Below are positions 25,424-31,137 of a DNA stretch of 36,769 bases, one piece after another; position 1 is the stretch's first letter; each line of letters opens with the position of its first letter. The notes under the pieces were generated by a model. The model did not search any database. It was not told the origin of the DNA and saw nothing but the letters and a program-made list of their open reading frames with translations. Source of the DNA: a virus; the IMG/VR virus record IMGVR_UViG_3300009151_000180, positions 1-36,769 of that record. One strand, given 5' to 3'. A program made the translations under genes and the position numbers.

Positions 25424-25495
25424 CTACTTATTCATAACATACATAGTAACTTCAAATCCAAATCTCATTTCTGTAGCTGCTGGAGTTGTCCACAT
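25424..25495 (-). CDS. pqqA: PqqA, precursor peptide of the cofactor PQQ
   Basis: A 23-residue peptide opening MWTTPA and with the core GFEVTMY at 13-19. PqqA peptides are about 22-29 residues, often start MW-x-x-PA and keep a Glu and a Tyr three residues apart (E-x-x-x-Y), here E15 and Y19; PqqE links these side chains and the linked pair becomes pyrroloquinoline quinone. The ATG is at 25495 (minus strand) with AAAGGA 8 bases upstream, a promoter-like pair at 25533-25561 and the terminator at 25344-25372, so it looks like a one-gene unit. No pqqB, C, D, E or F is present here, so host enzymes must act on it. PQQ serves methanol dehydrogenases, which suggests a methylotrophic host and a metabolic helper role during infection. 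The peptide is too short for most gene finders. Confidence 0.9.
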   Translation of the reverse strand: MWTTPAATEMRFGFEVTMYVMNK

Positions 25496-25532
25496 GATAT
25501 ATATCCTTTGTTATCCAAGCAATTTGCCTGTA

Positions 25533-25561
25533 AATATAAGATTATCTGTTTATGCAGACAA
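25533..25561 (-). promoter_or_regulatory. Promoter-like sequence for pqqA
   Basis: On the minus strand, TTGTCT (25561-25556) and TATATT (25538-25533) are separated by 17 bases, a good sigma-70 arrangement (4 and 5 of 6 consensus matches). A start about 7 bases after the -10 box would give a leader of some 30 bases before the pqqA ATG. It lies in the gap behind the SSB-like gene, so pqqA could be transcribed independently of the recombination operon. Confidence 0.6.
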
Positions 25562-25578
25562 ATCCATCAGTAAAATCA

Positions 25579-25815
25579 TTAAAATGGCATGGTTGAATCA
25601 GATGCGGTTGTATTTGATCCCGCGCCATCTTTAGCTTGAGGTTCGCGCATTGTTACCCAGCCATCAAAATTAACAGGAATTGATTCAATAAGAATTGAAG
25701 TGCCGCCTTGTTTATTAGACATTGCAACGCCTACCTTTGTCCATCGAGCTTTTGTTTCGCCCTCTTTGTTTACATACTCGCCTGTTTTAGCGATTAGATC
25801 ATGAGTTATAGCCAT
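25579..25815 (-). CDS. SSB-like single-strand DNA-binding protein candidate (78 aa)
   Basis: Short protein (78 aa) starting MAITHDLIAKTGEYVNKEG, then ARWTKVGVAMSNKQGGTSILIE (24-45, two strands of a small barrel) and SIPVNFDGWVTMREPQ. It ends with a Ser/Thr/Asp tail closing in DSTMPF, reminiscent of the acidic D-D-D-I-P-F tip by which bacterial SSB binds partner proteins. Its neighbours are YqaJ exonuclease and ERF annealing protein, so a single-strand binding role in recombination is plausible. The start overlaps the exonuclease stop (TAATG). Confidence 0.6.
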   Translation of the reverse strand: MAITHDLIAKTGEYVNKEGETKARWTKVGVAMSNKQGGTSILIESIPVNFDGWVTMREPQAKDGAGSNTTASDSTMPF

Positions 25816-26474
25816 TATTTAATTTCCTTTAAGTTATTTACAGTAGTTTCTATTTCCTGTAAGAATAAGGTCACCTTATCTTCCATCATTTTAATATACT
25901 CATCATCACGATAAATACGCTTTACAAATCCTTGTAGATGATCCGGCATTTCAGGATCGTAGGATACAAGGTCGCAAAATTCTCTTTTGTCATTTCCATT
26001 AGAACCAGGAACACAAGCCAATTGCCACATACATTGATCATAATACTGCTCTAATTGCTTACCTTCAGTTAAAATATTATCCAAATGATTTTCAGGGTTA
26101 GGTATCTTAATTTCAATTAAAGAATTAGTAGCATCAACAAGTCCATCAGGTGAACATTGACCGCCTTTAATAGTAGGGTGTAAAACAATTGCTACTTGAT
26201 CTACAAAGGTATTATATTTAACTTCATACCATGCCCTAGCCATAGGTTCTAAATCAATTCCTCGTTGCATTGCGGGGGTTTTATAGGTATCTAATTTCTT
26301 GCCTGTCAATCTTTCCCTAATAAGTTCATTCTTATACTTTTTTTTAGTTAAAGATTCATTGCCTGATCTACCTTCAGTTAAAAGATCAGCTATTCTTGAA
26401 CCGCCAATGCACCCAATTCTTAAAGCCATCCATTCGGGGCTACCTTGCTCTATACCTTTTATTATTCTATTCAT
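25815..26474 (-). CDS. YqaJ-family recombination exonuclease
   Basis: Lambda-exonuclease-like enzyme (219 aa) that resects double-strand ends to give single strands for the ERF annealing protein. Motifs in order: GSPEWMALRIGCIGGSRIADLL (11-32), MQRGIDLEPMARAWYE (69-84), CSPDGLV (107-113, metal-binding D110), LIEIKIPNPENHL (119-131, catalytic E121 and K123) and QYYDQCMWQLA (143-153). Length is typical. It overlaps the SSB-like gene by one base and the upstream nuclease-like gene by 8 bases, so the module is one operon transcribed leftward. Confidence 0.92.
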   Translation of the reverse strand: MNRIIKGIEQGSPEWMALRIGCIGGSRIADLLTEGRSGNESLTKKKYKNELIRERLTGKKLDTYKTPAMQRGIDLEPMARAWYEVKYNTFVDQVAIVLHPTIKGGQCSPDGLVDATNSLIEIKIPNPENHLDNILTEGKQLEQYYDQCMWQLACVPGSNGNDKREFCDLVSYDPEMPDHLQGFVKRIYRDDEYIKMMEDKVTLFLQEIETTVNNLKEIK

Positions 26475-26904
26475 TTAATTTTAAGTTCCTATAAGTTACA
26501 CCATCGTGCCATTGTTGATCGGTTGATTTGTCATAAAGACCTATTACTTTATCAGGATGAAGAAGCAAAGGCTTTTGATCCTTAAAACAAAAAGCATAAA
26601 GCAAAGGACATTTTTCAGAGCTATACCATTCCATAAACATTGGAAGCATTTTAATTTCTGAAGATTTAATATTAGCAGTTCCCTTAACCATTATTAACCC
26701 AGCTTTGCCATTATTATTAATATAAAAATCAGGCATATTTCTAATAAAGGTATTTAAATCATAAAAGTTAGGAATCGGATCATTTTTTTCATCAAATCCT
26801 AATCGTCTATAAAAATAACCTTTAGTTGAGCAATAAGTTTCAAACAATACTTCCGCTATATTAACGACATTATTTCTTTCTTTATAAGAATGAGCGCCAT
26901 TCAT
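26467..26904 (-). CDS. PD-(D/E)XK-like nuclease with altered motif, candidate
   Basis: A 145-residue protein with NMPDFYINNNGKAGLIMVKG (51-70), whose spacing resembles the PD-...-E-x-K core of small nucleases and resolvases (VRR-NUC or Hjc type), but with Met in the usual Glu place (LIMVKG instead of x-x-E-x-K). Helices follow, with MLPMFMEWYSSEKC. If active, it may use another acidic residue; it may instead be a DNA-binding relic or subunit. It lies in the recombination operon and overlaps both neighbours (ATGA and 8 bases). Confidence 0.45.
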   Translation of the reverse strand: MNGAHSYKERNNVVNIAEVLFETYCSTKGYFYRRLGFDEKNDPIPNFYDLNTFIRNMPDFYINNNGKAGLIMVKGTANIKSSEIKMLPMFMEWYSSEKCPLLYAFCFKDQKPLLLHPDKVIGLYDKSTDQQWHDGVTYRNLKLNE

Positions 26905-27074
26905 AATTTAGGGCTTTCAATCTTGCCATATAAAGGTGCTAGAATATACTTATCGCCAAGCTCTCTTTTAATAGCCTCAATTCTTGTTTTACGGGCTTCT
27001 AAAGCCATCAATTCTTTCGCGGAATAGGGTAGCGTCACTCCGTAAAAATTACTGTTTCTTGATCCGTAAATCAT
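26901..27074 (-). CDS. Small protein in recombination operon (57 aa)
   Basis: A 57-residue frame that fills the gap between ERF and the nuclease-like gene, joined to both by ATGA overlaps, which is strong support for a real gene. It starts MIYGSRNSNFYGVTLPY and has a basic helix ELMALEARKTRIEAIKREL (21-39). No known family. It may be a small partner of the annealing protein or nuclease. Confidence 0.68.
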   Translation of the reverse strand: MIYGSRNSNFYGVTLPYSAKELMALEARKTRIEAIKRELGDKYILAPLYGKIESPKL

Positions 27075-27613
27075 AGTTCGCCCTTTCTTTTATCTTTGGC
27101 TTCAATAACCATTTTAGATAGGGTGCGATCATTCTTAACTTCGCCCATGACAAAATTGTAATTTGCCTGGAGTTCTTCTAAAGTTTGTGATTGATTAATT
27201 TTTTGAAGATAATCTGCCGCATTAAGAGCTGCGGATTGACCATCATCATCATCGGCATAAAGAGCGCAAAGGCTGGATATAGAATATCTGCGGATATAAC
27301 TAATTGCAGAACCTAATCCTTGCGGGTCTTGTTTTTGAATAGGACAGACGGCAGTATCCTCAATCCATTCACCGGAGCTATGGAGTAACCTAGTTGTTAG
27401 ATGGAGTTTATTGTCGTCTGATGGGCTTAAAGATTGAAGAATAGCAATGCCATTATCATTAAGTGGTTTCTTAACCGCTTCAATCACTGAATTAATATTT
27501 GCGTATTTGGATTTAAAATGCGGATTAGTAGAATCTTTAGCGGCAAATCTAATTTCTTTTTGCGCGGCTACTAAAGCTTCAGCTATCTGTTTGATGCTGT
27601 CGGATGTTTTCAT
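27071..27613 (-). CDS. erf: ERF-family single-strand annealing protein
   Basis: Recombinase (180 aa) that pairs single strands produced by the exonuclease. It has the ERF signature NPHFKSKYANINSVIEAVKK (30-49), GIAILQS, and the second block DPQGLGSAISYIRRYSISSL (96-115), followed by a run of acidic residues DDDDGQ. The C-terminus is a polar, charged helix. AAGGACAAG lies directly before the ATG. The gene precedes the 57-residue gene by an ATGA overlap and follows an unknown gene after 26 bases. Strong family match by motif. Confidence 0.95.
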   Translation of the reverse strand: MKTSDSIKQIAEALVAAQKEIRFAAKDSTNPHFKSKYANINSVIEAVKKPLNDNGIAILQSLSPSDDNKLHLTTRLLHSSGEWIEDTAVCPIQKQDPQGLGSAISYIRRYSISSLCALYADDDDGQSAALNAADYLQKINQSQTLEELQANYNFVMGEVKNDRTLSKMVIEAKDKRKGEL

Positions 27614-27639
27614 CTTATCTTGTCCTTATGTTAGTTTCG

Positions 27640-28044
27640 TTAAATTACATGCGATATTGTATCTTCATAAGCCCATTTAGCAAAGCTATTTGTTTCATAG
27701 TTTTCAGCTATAAACTTTGCAAGTGTTTTAATTTCGGCATCATACAAATCTTTAATGCGACCAATCTTATCGTCTTTAGAATCATAAAGAATATTCTTTA
27801 CTTGATTTTGCAGTGTAATCTCATCATAAAAATCTGAAAATACATCAGCATTAAAAGTAATATGATGTTCAATTAATTCTTGTAAAGATATGTGCGGTTC
27901 TAAATCTACCCAATCAGGATCAGGATTAATCATAGATTGAATATGAATCTTGTGCTGAAAATCTCGTTCTTGGTTAGACATACTTGCCCCCGTAACTTGT
28001 TGATTTGGGGCTATTTTATCTTTATCTTCTTGATTTGGCAACAT
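27640..28044 (-). CDS. Unknown acidic protein, first cytosolic gene of leftward operon
   Basis: Product of 134 residues, rich in Asp, Glu, Gln and Ile, with HHITFNADVFSDFYDEITLQ (about 60-79) and a helical end. The ATG at 28044 follows the stop of the membrane peptide gene with no gap (TAAATG); an alternative start at 27981 (residue 22) has a GGGGG ribosome site. No known domain. It may be an early regulatory or host-takeover protein, as its promoter is the leftward one. Confidence 0.62.
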   Translation of the reverse strand: MLPNQEDKDKIAPNQQVTGASMSNQERDFQHKIHIQSMINPDPDWVDLEPHISLQELIEHHITFNADVFSDFYDEITLQNQVKNILYDSKDDKIGRIKDLYDAEIKTLAKFIAENYETNSFAKWAYEDTISHVI

Positions 28045-28155
28045 TTATTTACCCAACCAATCAAAAACCATTGGAGTTAATATATAAAGGCATATTGCAA
28101 AATAAGCCCAAAAAGCAGTGGCAAAAATTAAACCGAGTATTAAATCTTTTTTCAT
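28045..28155 (-). CDS. Small membrane protein (36 aa)
   Basis: First gene after the leftward promoter. A 36-residue peptide with two Lys at the N-terminus and one hydrophobic helix LILGLIFATAFWAYFAICLYILTP, ending in a short basic tail. AAGGAA precedes the ATG by 5 bases. Its stop is followed directly by the ATG of the next gene, so the two are coupled. A role in membrane or superinfection control is possible; no family recognised. Confidence 0.7.
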   Translation of the reverse strand: MKKDLILGLIFATAFWAYFAICLYILTPMVFDWLGK

Positions 28156-28200
28156 GTCGTTTCCTTATAGTTTCTTGTTTAAAAAGTGTTGCTAGGTGCT

Positions 28201-28228
28201 AATATACCCTTTTCAACATTTGTGTCAA
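28201..28228 (-). promoter_or_regulatory. Leftward early promoter
   Basis: On the minus strand a perfect TTGACA (28228-28223) and TATATT (28206-28201) are 16 bases apart, followed about 46 bases on by the small membrane gene. This is the best promoter in the window and should drive the recombination operon. The region 28156-28237 between divergent genes also contains TTGTTT and TAATAT on the plus strand, 19 bases apart, as a weak rightward candidate overlapping the same DNA. Confidence 0.72.
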
Positions 28229-28237
28229 ATTTTTTTT

Positions 28238-28588
28238 ATGAAGAATAATGAACATTTGGCACAGTCTTTGCTTATCCAATGGTTTAGGCTGCAATATCCA
28301 TTAATGGCTAAATGTTTATGGGCTATTCCAAATGGTGGGGCTAGACATATAGGAACTGCTATTAAACTCAAACAGGAGGGGGTTACAGCGGGCGTGGCGG
28401 ACTTATTTTTAATGATCCCTAGTCAGGGTAAGCATGGGCTATTTATTGAGATGAAGAAGGATAAAAGTGCAAGATTACAACAAAATCAAATAGACTTCTT
28501 AAATTTAGCAGAATCAATGGGTTATGGTGCAGAAGTGGCTTATGGATTTGAGGAAGCACAAAAAATAATACAAAAATACTTGCTTTAA
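28238..28588 (+). CDS. VRR-NUC domain nuclease
   Basis: Small stand-alone VRR-NUC endonuclease (116 aa), a structure-specific nuclease type linked to Holliday junction and flap cutting. Motifs are WAIPNGGARHIGTAIKLKQE (28-47), GVTAGVADLFL (48-58, metal-binding D55), HGLFIEMK (66-73, E71 and K73), and RLQQNQIDFL near 79-88, all as expected. The ATG at 28238 has no Shine-Dalgarno sequence; an in-frame GTG at 28196 would add 14 residues of unlikely sequence. It is the first gene of the rightward early block. Confidence 0.92.
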   Translation: MKNNEHLAQSLLIQWFRLQYPLMAKCLWAIPNGGARHIGTAIKLKQEGVTAGVADLFLMIPSQGKHGLFIEMKKDKSARLQQNQIDFLNLAESMGYGAEVAYGFEEAQKIIQKYLL

Positions 28589-28608
28589 CTATAAATATCG
28601 GTTTATAG
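28589..28608. repeat. Inverted repeat after VRR-NUC gene
   Basis: CTATAAA (28589-28595) and TTTATAG (28602-28608) form a perfect 7-base inverted repeat around TATCGG, directly after the VRR-NUC stop. Followed by a short T run, it may be a weak terminator, or an operator for a repressor at the start of the DUF1376 gene. It lacks G-C pairs, so a stable hairpin is doubtful. Confidence 0.4.
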
Positions 28609-28644
28609 TGTTTTTACATTACAAGATAACAGACAAGGAAACTA

Positions 28645-29295
28645 ATGCACTACTATCAACACAACATATCAGACTACAGAGCTGATACAGGGCATCTAAC
28701 CCTATTAGAACATGGTTGTTATCATCAACTACTAGATCAATATTACCTTAATGAAGAACCGCTTCCATTAGACATAGACAAAATATTCCGATTACTTACA
28801 GCAAGGACAGAAGATGAAAAAAATGCTATTAAAAATGTTCTTAAAGATTTCTTTATGGAAACTGAAGTTGGTTTTGTTCAAAGAAGGTGTGATGATGAGA
28901 TTAAATTCTATCACGAAAGAATAGATTCTGCCGCAGCCGCTGGTCGTAAGAGTGCCGAAAAACGGGCGAATTCCAACGGGCGTTCAACGATCGTTCAACG
29001 GGCGTTCAACCAACTAATAACTAATAACCAAGAACCAATAACTAATAACCATAAAGATATATACACCGATTTTGATATATTTTGGCAACAATATCCCAAA
29101 AAGGTCGGTAAAGAAGCAGCAAAGAAATCTTGGAATAAGATAAGACCTAATTTACAAGATGTTCTCAAAACCCTAGCTTGGCAAAAAGAAAGTAAGCAAT
29201 GGTTTGAGAAGGGTGGACAGTTCATACCAAATGCTAGCACTTATTTAAATCAGCATAGATTCTTGGATGAGCCTTCTGTATCAGTAACATTTTAG
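28645..29295 (+). CDS. DUF1376 replication protein (lambda O-like role)
   Basis: Replication-initiation protein of 216 residues. The first 85 residues match DUF1376: MHYYQHNISDYRADTGHLTL, EHGCYHQLLDQYYLNEEPLP and VQRRCDDEI. A low-complexity linker (about 98-140) follows, encoded by the direct repeats treated under the origin entry. The C-terminal part, FDIFWQQYPKKVGKEAAKKSW (about 143-163) and GGQFIPNASTYLNQHRF, is the usual partner domain of such proteins. AAGGAAACTA precedes the ATG. A role in opening the origin and loading helicase is likely, as for lambda O, helped by the loader-like gene at 31418. Confidence 0.88.
   Translation: MHYYQHNISDYRADTGHLTLLEHGCYHQLLDQYYLNEEPLPLDIDKIFRLLTARTEDEKNAIKNVLKDFFMETEVGFVQRRCDDEIKFYHERIDSAAAAGRKSAEKRANSNGRSTIVQRAFNQLITNNQEPITNNHKDIYTDFDIFWQQYPKKVGKEAAKKSWNKIRPNLQDVLKTLAWQKESKQWFEKGGQFIPNASTYLNQHRFLDEPSVSVTF
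28961..29055 (+). repeat. Iteron-like repeats, candidate replication origin
   Basis: Inside the DUF1376 gene lie four copies of AACGGGCG or the variant AACGATCG at 28961, 28975, 28986 and 28997. The last three are spaced 11 bases apart, about one helical turn, with the unit AACGGGCGTTC. Immediately after comes an AT-rich run with tandem copies of ACTAATA and TAACCA (29011-29055). GC-richer iterons followed by an AT-rich unwinding zone inside the initiator gene is the same plan as lambda ori. The reading frame is kept open through it. Confidence 0.55.
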
Positions 29296-29303
29296 GAAGA
29301 AAG

Positions 29304-29660
29304 ATGATAAATGAAATATTATGTCTATCAGCAATTATGTTTGGTGAAGCTCGCGGTGAACCTGATCTTGGAAAAGTTGCAGTTGCTTATACTGCAATTA
29401 ATCGCAAAGCCGATCCAAATTATCCGAAAACTATTTGTCAAGTAATGAAGCAACCAGCTCAATATCAGTTTCTTGATTATGGTATGCCTACACAAAAACA
29501 AATAGCATATTTAGAACCGCTTGCAAAAGCAATTTTAGAAAGAAGGATTAGTGATCCAACAAGGGGCGCAAAATGGTATCACACCAAACAAATGCAAAAA
29601 CCTTTTTGGGCAAGACAAAAAGAAGTTAAGATAGCAATAGCAAATCATATATTTTATTAA
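29304..29660 (+). CDS. SleB-like cell wall hydrolase (118 aa)
   Basis: Probable peptidoglycan hydrolase of the SleB family (hydrolase_2). It starts with the catalytic segment LSAIMFGEARGEPDLGKVAV (8-27, E15 as candidate catalytic acid), continues VAYTAINRKADPNYPKTIC and has QYQF and the second block GAKWYHTKQMQKPFW at about 89-103. It is short but covers the core domain and has no signal peptide, so it needs a holin or acts from within. It lies in the early region, away from the main holin at 35523, and may act on the wall at a different stage. Confidence 0.82.
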   Translation: MINEILCLSAIMFGEARGEPDLGKVAVAYTAINRKADPNYPKTICQVMKQPAQYQFLDYGMPTQKQIAYLEPLAKAILERRISDPTRGAKWYHTKQMQKPFWARQKEVKIAIANHIFY

Positions 29661-29669
29661 GGACAAGAA

Positions 29670-29936
29670 ATGACACAAGATAATACAATGGGAAATTTAG
29701 AAACTTGGGTTCGTCAGTTAAATGGCGAACTCGATGTTCAAGAGGTGGCTAAAACTAGACCAGCACCAATAGAAGATATTGTTGCACCATATTCTGTATT
29801 TTTAAGAATGTATGACAAAGTAGGACTTTGTGCAGCTACAAACAAAAGAAGATCAAGTAGGTGTAATATTGAATTTGTATTTGATGGCAATACTAGAAGT
29901 TTAAAATCAGTTAGAATGATTCATAATGAAAAATAA
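29670..29936 (+). CDS. Unknown protein (88 aa)
   Basis: An 88-residue product with N-terminal WVRQLNGELDVQEVAK, a core VFLRMYDKVGLCAATNKRRS (47-66) and a beta ending EFVFDGNTRSLKSVRM. No known motif. TAAGGACAAGAA precedes the ATG. It overlaps the next gene by 11 bases. Cytosolic; function unknown. Confidence 0.6.
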   Translation: MTQDNTMGNLETWVRQLNGELDVQEVAKTRPAPIEDIVAPYSVFLRMYDKVGLCAATNKRRSSRCNIEFVFDGNTRSLKSVRMIHNEK

Positions 29937-30144
29937 AGAACCTGATACCAAAGAATGGCTTTTAAAAGTCCATAGACAAACTCAAACTGATCTTGAATAT
30001 AGAAAAGCATTGGCTAGAGATGTTAATGAACTTGTAGAAGCATTAGATTGGATGGTTGAAGGATTAACCCAGGGTGATCCAAGATTTGACACAATACCCT
30101 GTGTTAGAAATGCAAGAATAATTTTAGAGAAACTTAAAGGATAA
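29926..30144 (+). CDS. Unknown small helical protein (72 aa)
   Basis: A charged, mainly helical 72-residue product with EWLLKVHRQTQTDLEYRKAL (11-30), NELVEALDWMVEGLTQG (35-51) and a Pro/Cys-containing turn followed by RNARIILEKLKG. The pattern looks like a small conserved phage protein, but I do not recognise it. It overlaps the previous gene by 11 bases. Confidence 0.6.
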   Translation: MKNKEPDTKEWLLKVHRQTQTDLEYRKALARDVNELVEALDWMVEGLTQGDPRFDTIPCVRNARIILEKLKG

Positions 30145-30147
30145 TAT

Positions 30148-30366
30148 ATGGAAACTAAAGCATGGTTAATAGAAGAAGTAGATCAGCATGGAAATGTAGT
30201 ATGGAACATAACCTCATTCTTTGAGCCGGACAGTCTTCAATGGACTAAAGATTTAAAAGGCAAAAAGCATAATATTATTATTTCAAGACTTGGAGTAATA
30301 GAATCTAAAACAATTAATGGAATTGAGAAAAAATATGACAGCGCTAAATTTGTTTTTGGTGATTAA
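30148..30366 (+). CDS. Unknown small beta-rich protein (72 aa)
   Basis: 72 residues, opening METKAWLIEEVDQHGNVVW, a typical strand-turn-strand start, with DSLQWTKDLKGKKHNIIISR in the middle. Likely a small cytosolic domain of about two sheets. No known family. Its end overlaps the membrane peptide gene at 30335 by 32 bases. Confidence 0.55.
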   Translation: METKAWLIEEVDQHGNVVWNITSFFEPDSLQWTKDLKGKKHNIIISRLGVIESKTINGIEKKYDSAKFVFGD

Positions 30367-30454
30367 TGTTATTGCTTTAATTTTTTGGGTAATGATTATT
30401 TTTGCAGTTGTAATGATATTAATCGAATTATGGAAGGATATGAATAATGAATAA
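30335..30454 (+). CDS. Small membrane peptide (39 aa)
   Basis: A 39-residue product with a single long hydrophobic helix, LNLFLVINVIALIFWVMI continuing through IFAVVMILIELW, and an acidic/amidic tail KDMNNE. GAGAAAAA lies upstream of the ATG. It begins inside the previous gene and overlaps the next, an exported protein, by 8 bases. Together with the next two genes it forms a cluster of envelope-directed small proteins. Confidence 0.6.
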   Translation: MTALNLFLVINVIALIFWVMIIFAVVMILIELWKDMNNE

Positions 30455-30698
30455 ATTACTAATAGCATTATTAATAACACTATCAGCATCCGCTTATGCA
30501 CAAGAGCCACAATTTTATAATCAATATAATCGCAATGATTTGACGGACTATAGAAATTCAGGAAGCGGTTACACTTTGTTATTTATATTAAATAAAGTAT
30601 TTGGAAAGCCTGAACCTAAAGCAGAATGGGAAATGAAAGAGCCGACAATAGAAGTTGGTCAGTTTCAATATACAGAGATTAAAAATGAAAATCATTGA
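30447..30698 (+). CDS. Exported small protein with signal peptide (83 aa)
   Basis: Residues 1-18 form a signal peptide (NKLLIALLITLSASAYA, cleavage likely after AYA). The mature part is polar with several Tyr/Gln (EPQFYNQYNRNDL) and a KPEPKAEWEMKEP segment; it has no Cys, so it is not a lipoprotein. AAGGATATGAAT precedes the ATG. The pairing with single-pass membrane peptides on both sides is reminiscent of a two-component spanin, but the exported protein lacks a lipobox, so that reading is weak. Confidence 0.6.
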   Translation: MNKLLIALLITLSASAYAQEPQFYNQYNRNDLTDYRNSGSGYTLLFILNKVFGKPEPKAEWEMKEPTIEVGQFQYTEIKNENH

Positions 30699-30798
30699 TA
30701 ATTTTATATATAACATTATGCTATTTTTAGCTATGGTTGGATTTGTAGGATTGGTGGTAGGTAGTTATTTAATGTTAGAATTGGTATTTATCCGATGA
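30685..30798 (+). CDS. Small membrane peptide (37 aa)
   Basis: A 37-residue peptide with a basic start and one transmembrane helix (IYNIMLFLAMVGFVGLVVGS), followed by a short hydrophobic end. It overlaps the exported-protein gene by 14 bases and the next gene by ATGA. The start is ATG at 30685, with AGAGATTAAAA upstream. Function unknown. Confidence 0.55.
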   Translation: MKIIDNFIYNIMLFLAMVGFVGLVVGSYLMLELVFIR

Positions 30799-30986
30799 GT
30801 TGGGCTATGGAAGTTTTATTTAGGTATTTAGTTTTTGATGACTTTGGTGAACCGCATAAGCGATTTAGAACAAAGCATGAAGCTGAAGTCTATATTCAAA
30901 ATAGACCTAATCATAAAATTGAAAGATTGCCAACACCGCCTAAAGAAAATGTATTTGATCTAATAACAGATGAACCTCCATTTTGA
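30795..30986 (+). CDS. Unknown small protein (63 aa)
   Basis: 63-residue cytosolic product with VLFRYLVFDDFGEPHKRFRT (7-26), HEAEVYIQNRPNHKIERLP and an acidic tail ending DEPPF. The DDFGEPHKRFRTKHEA region resembles short phage proteins with a strand-turn-strand-helix fold in which an arginine-rich turn precedes a helix. No assigned function. Overlaps both neighbours by 4 bases. Confidence 0.58.
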   Translation: MSWAMEVLFRYLVFDDFGEPHKRFRTKHEAEVYIQNRPNHKIERLPTPPKENVFDLITDEPPF

Positions 30987-31126
30987 GCCATATACTAATT
31001 ATTCTTACAGGCGCTATATACACTTATATTAGCGCTGAACAGTTTTGGATTGGCAATCATGGAATGGGTATTTGCTATTTTGGCTATGCGATAGGAAATG
31101 TTGGTTTATATATGATGGCTAAATAA
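30983..31126 (+). CDS. Small membrane protein with TTG start (47 aa)
   Basis: A 47-residue product starting at TTG 30983 inside the preceding stop region. It has two hydrophobic stretches, HILIILTGAIYTYISAEQFW (3-22) and MGICYFGYAIGNVGLYMM (28-45), separated by a polar GNHG turn, so a two-helix hairpin is likely. No ATG is available upstream in frame and the sequence between the helices is well formed, which supports the TTG. Similar short hairpin proteins occur in other phages, with unknown role. Confidence 0.6.
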   Translation: MSHILIILTGAIYTYISAEQFWIGNHGMGICYFGYAIGNVGLYMMAK

Positions 31127-31137
31127 AAGGAAAATAT

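Noticed and set aside
25358-25573. Plus-strand frame of 71 codons opposite pqqA
   Set aside because: Its text is Cys/Ser/His-rich with no ribosome site. It runs through the terminator hairpin and the minus-strand pqqA gene and promoter, which explain the DNA better.
25550-25580. Nine-codon minus-strand frame between the SSB-like gene and pqqA
   Set aside because: ATG overlaps the previous stop, but there is no ribosome site and it lies in the promoter of pqqA. Too short to support.
27447-27837. Two plus-strand frames across ERF and its upstream gene
   Set aside because: They lie opposite the well-supported leftward recombination genes and have hydrophobic, motif-free text.
30335-30798. Spanin pair (inner-membrane plus outer-membrane lipoprotein)
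   Set aside because: The exported partner lacks a lipobox cysteine and the membrane peptides lack a periplasmic coiled coil, so the spanin reading is not supported.
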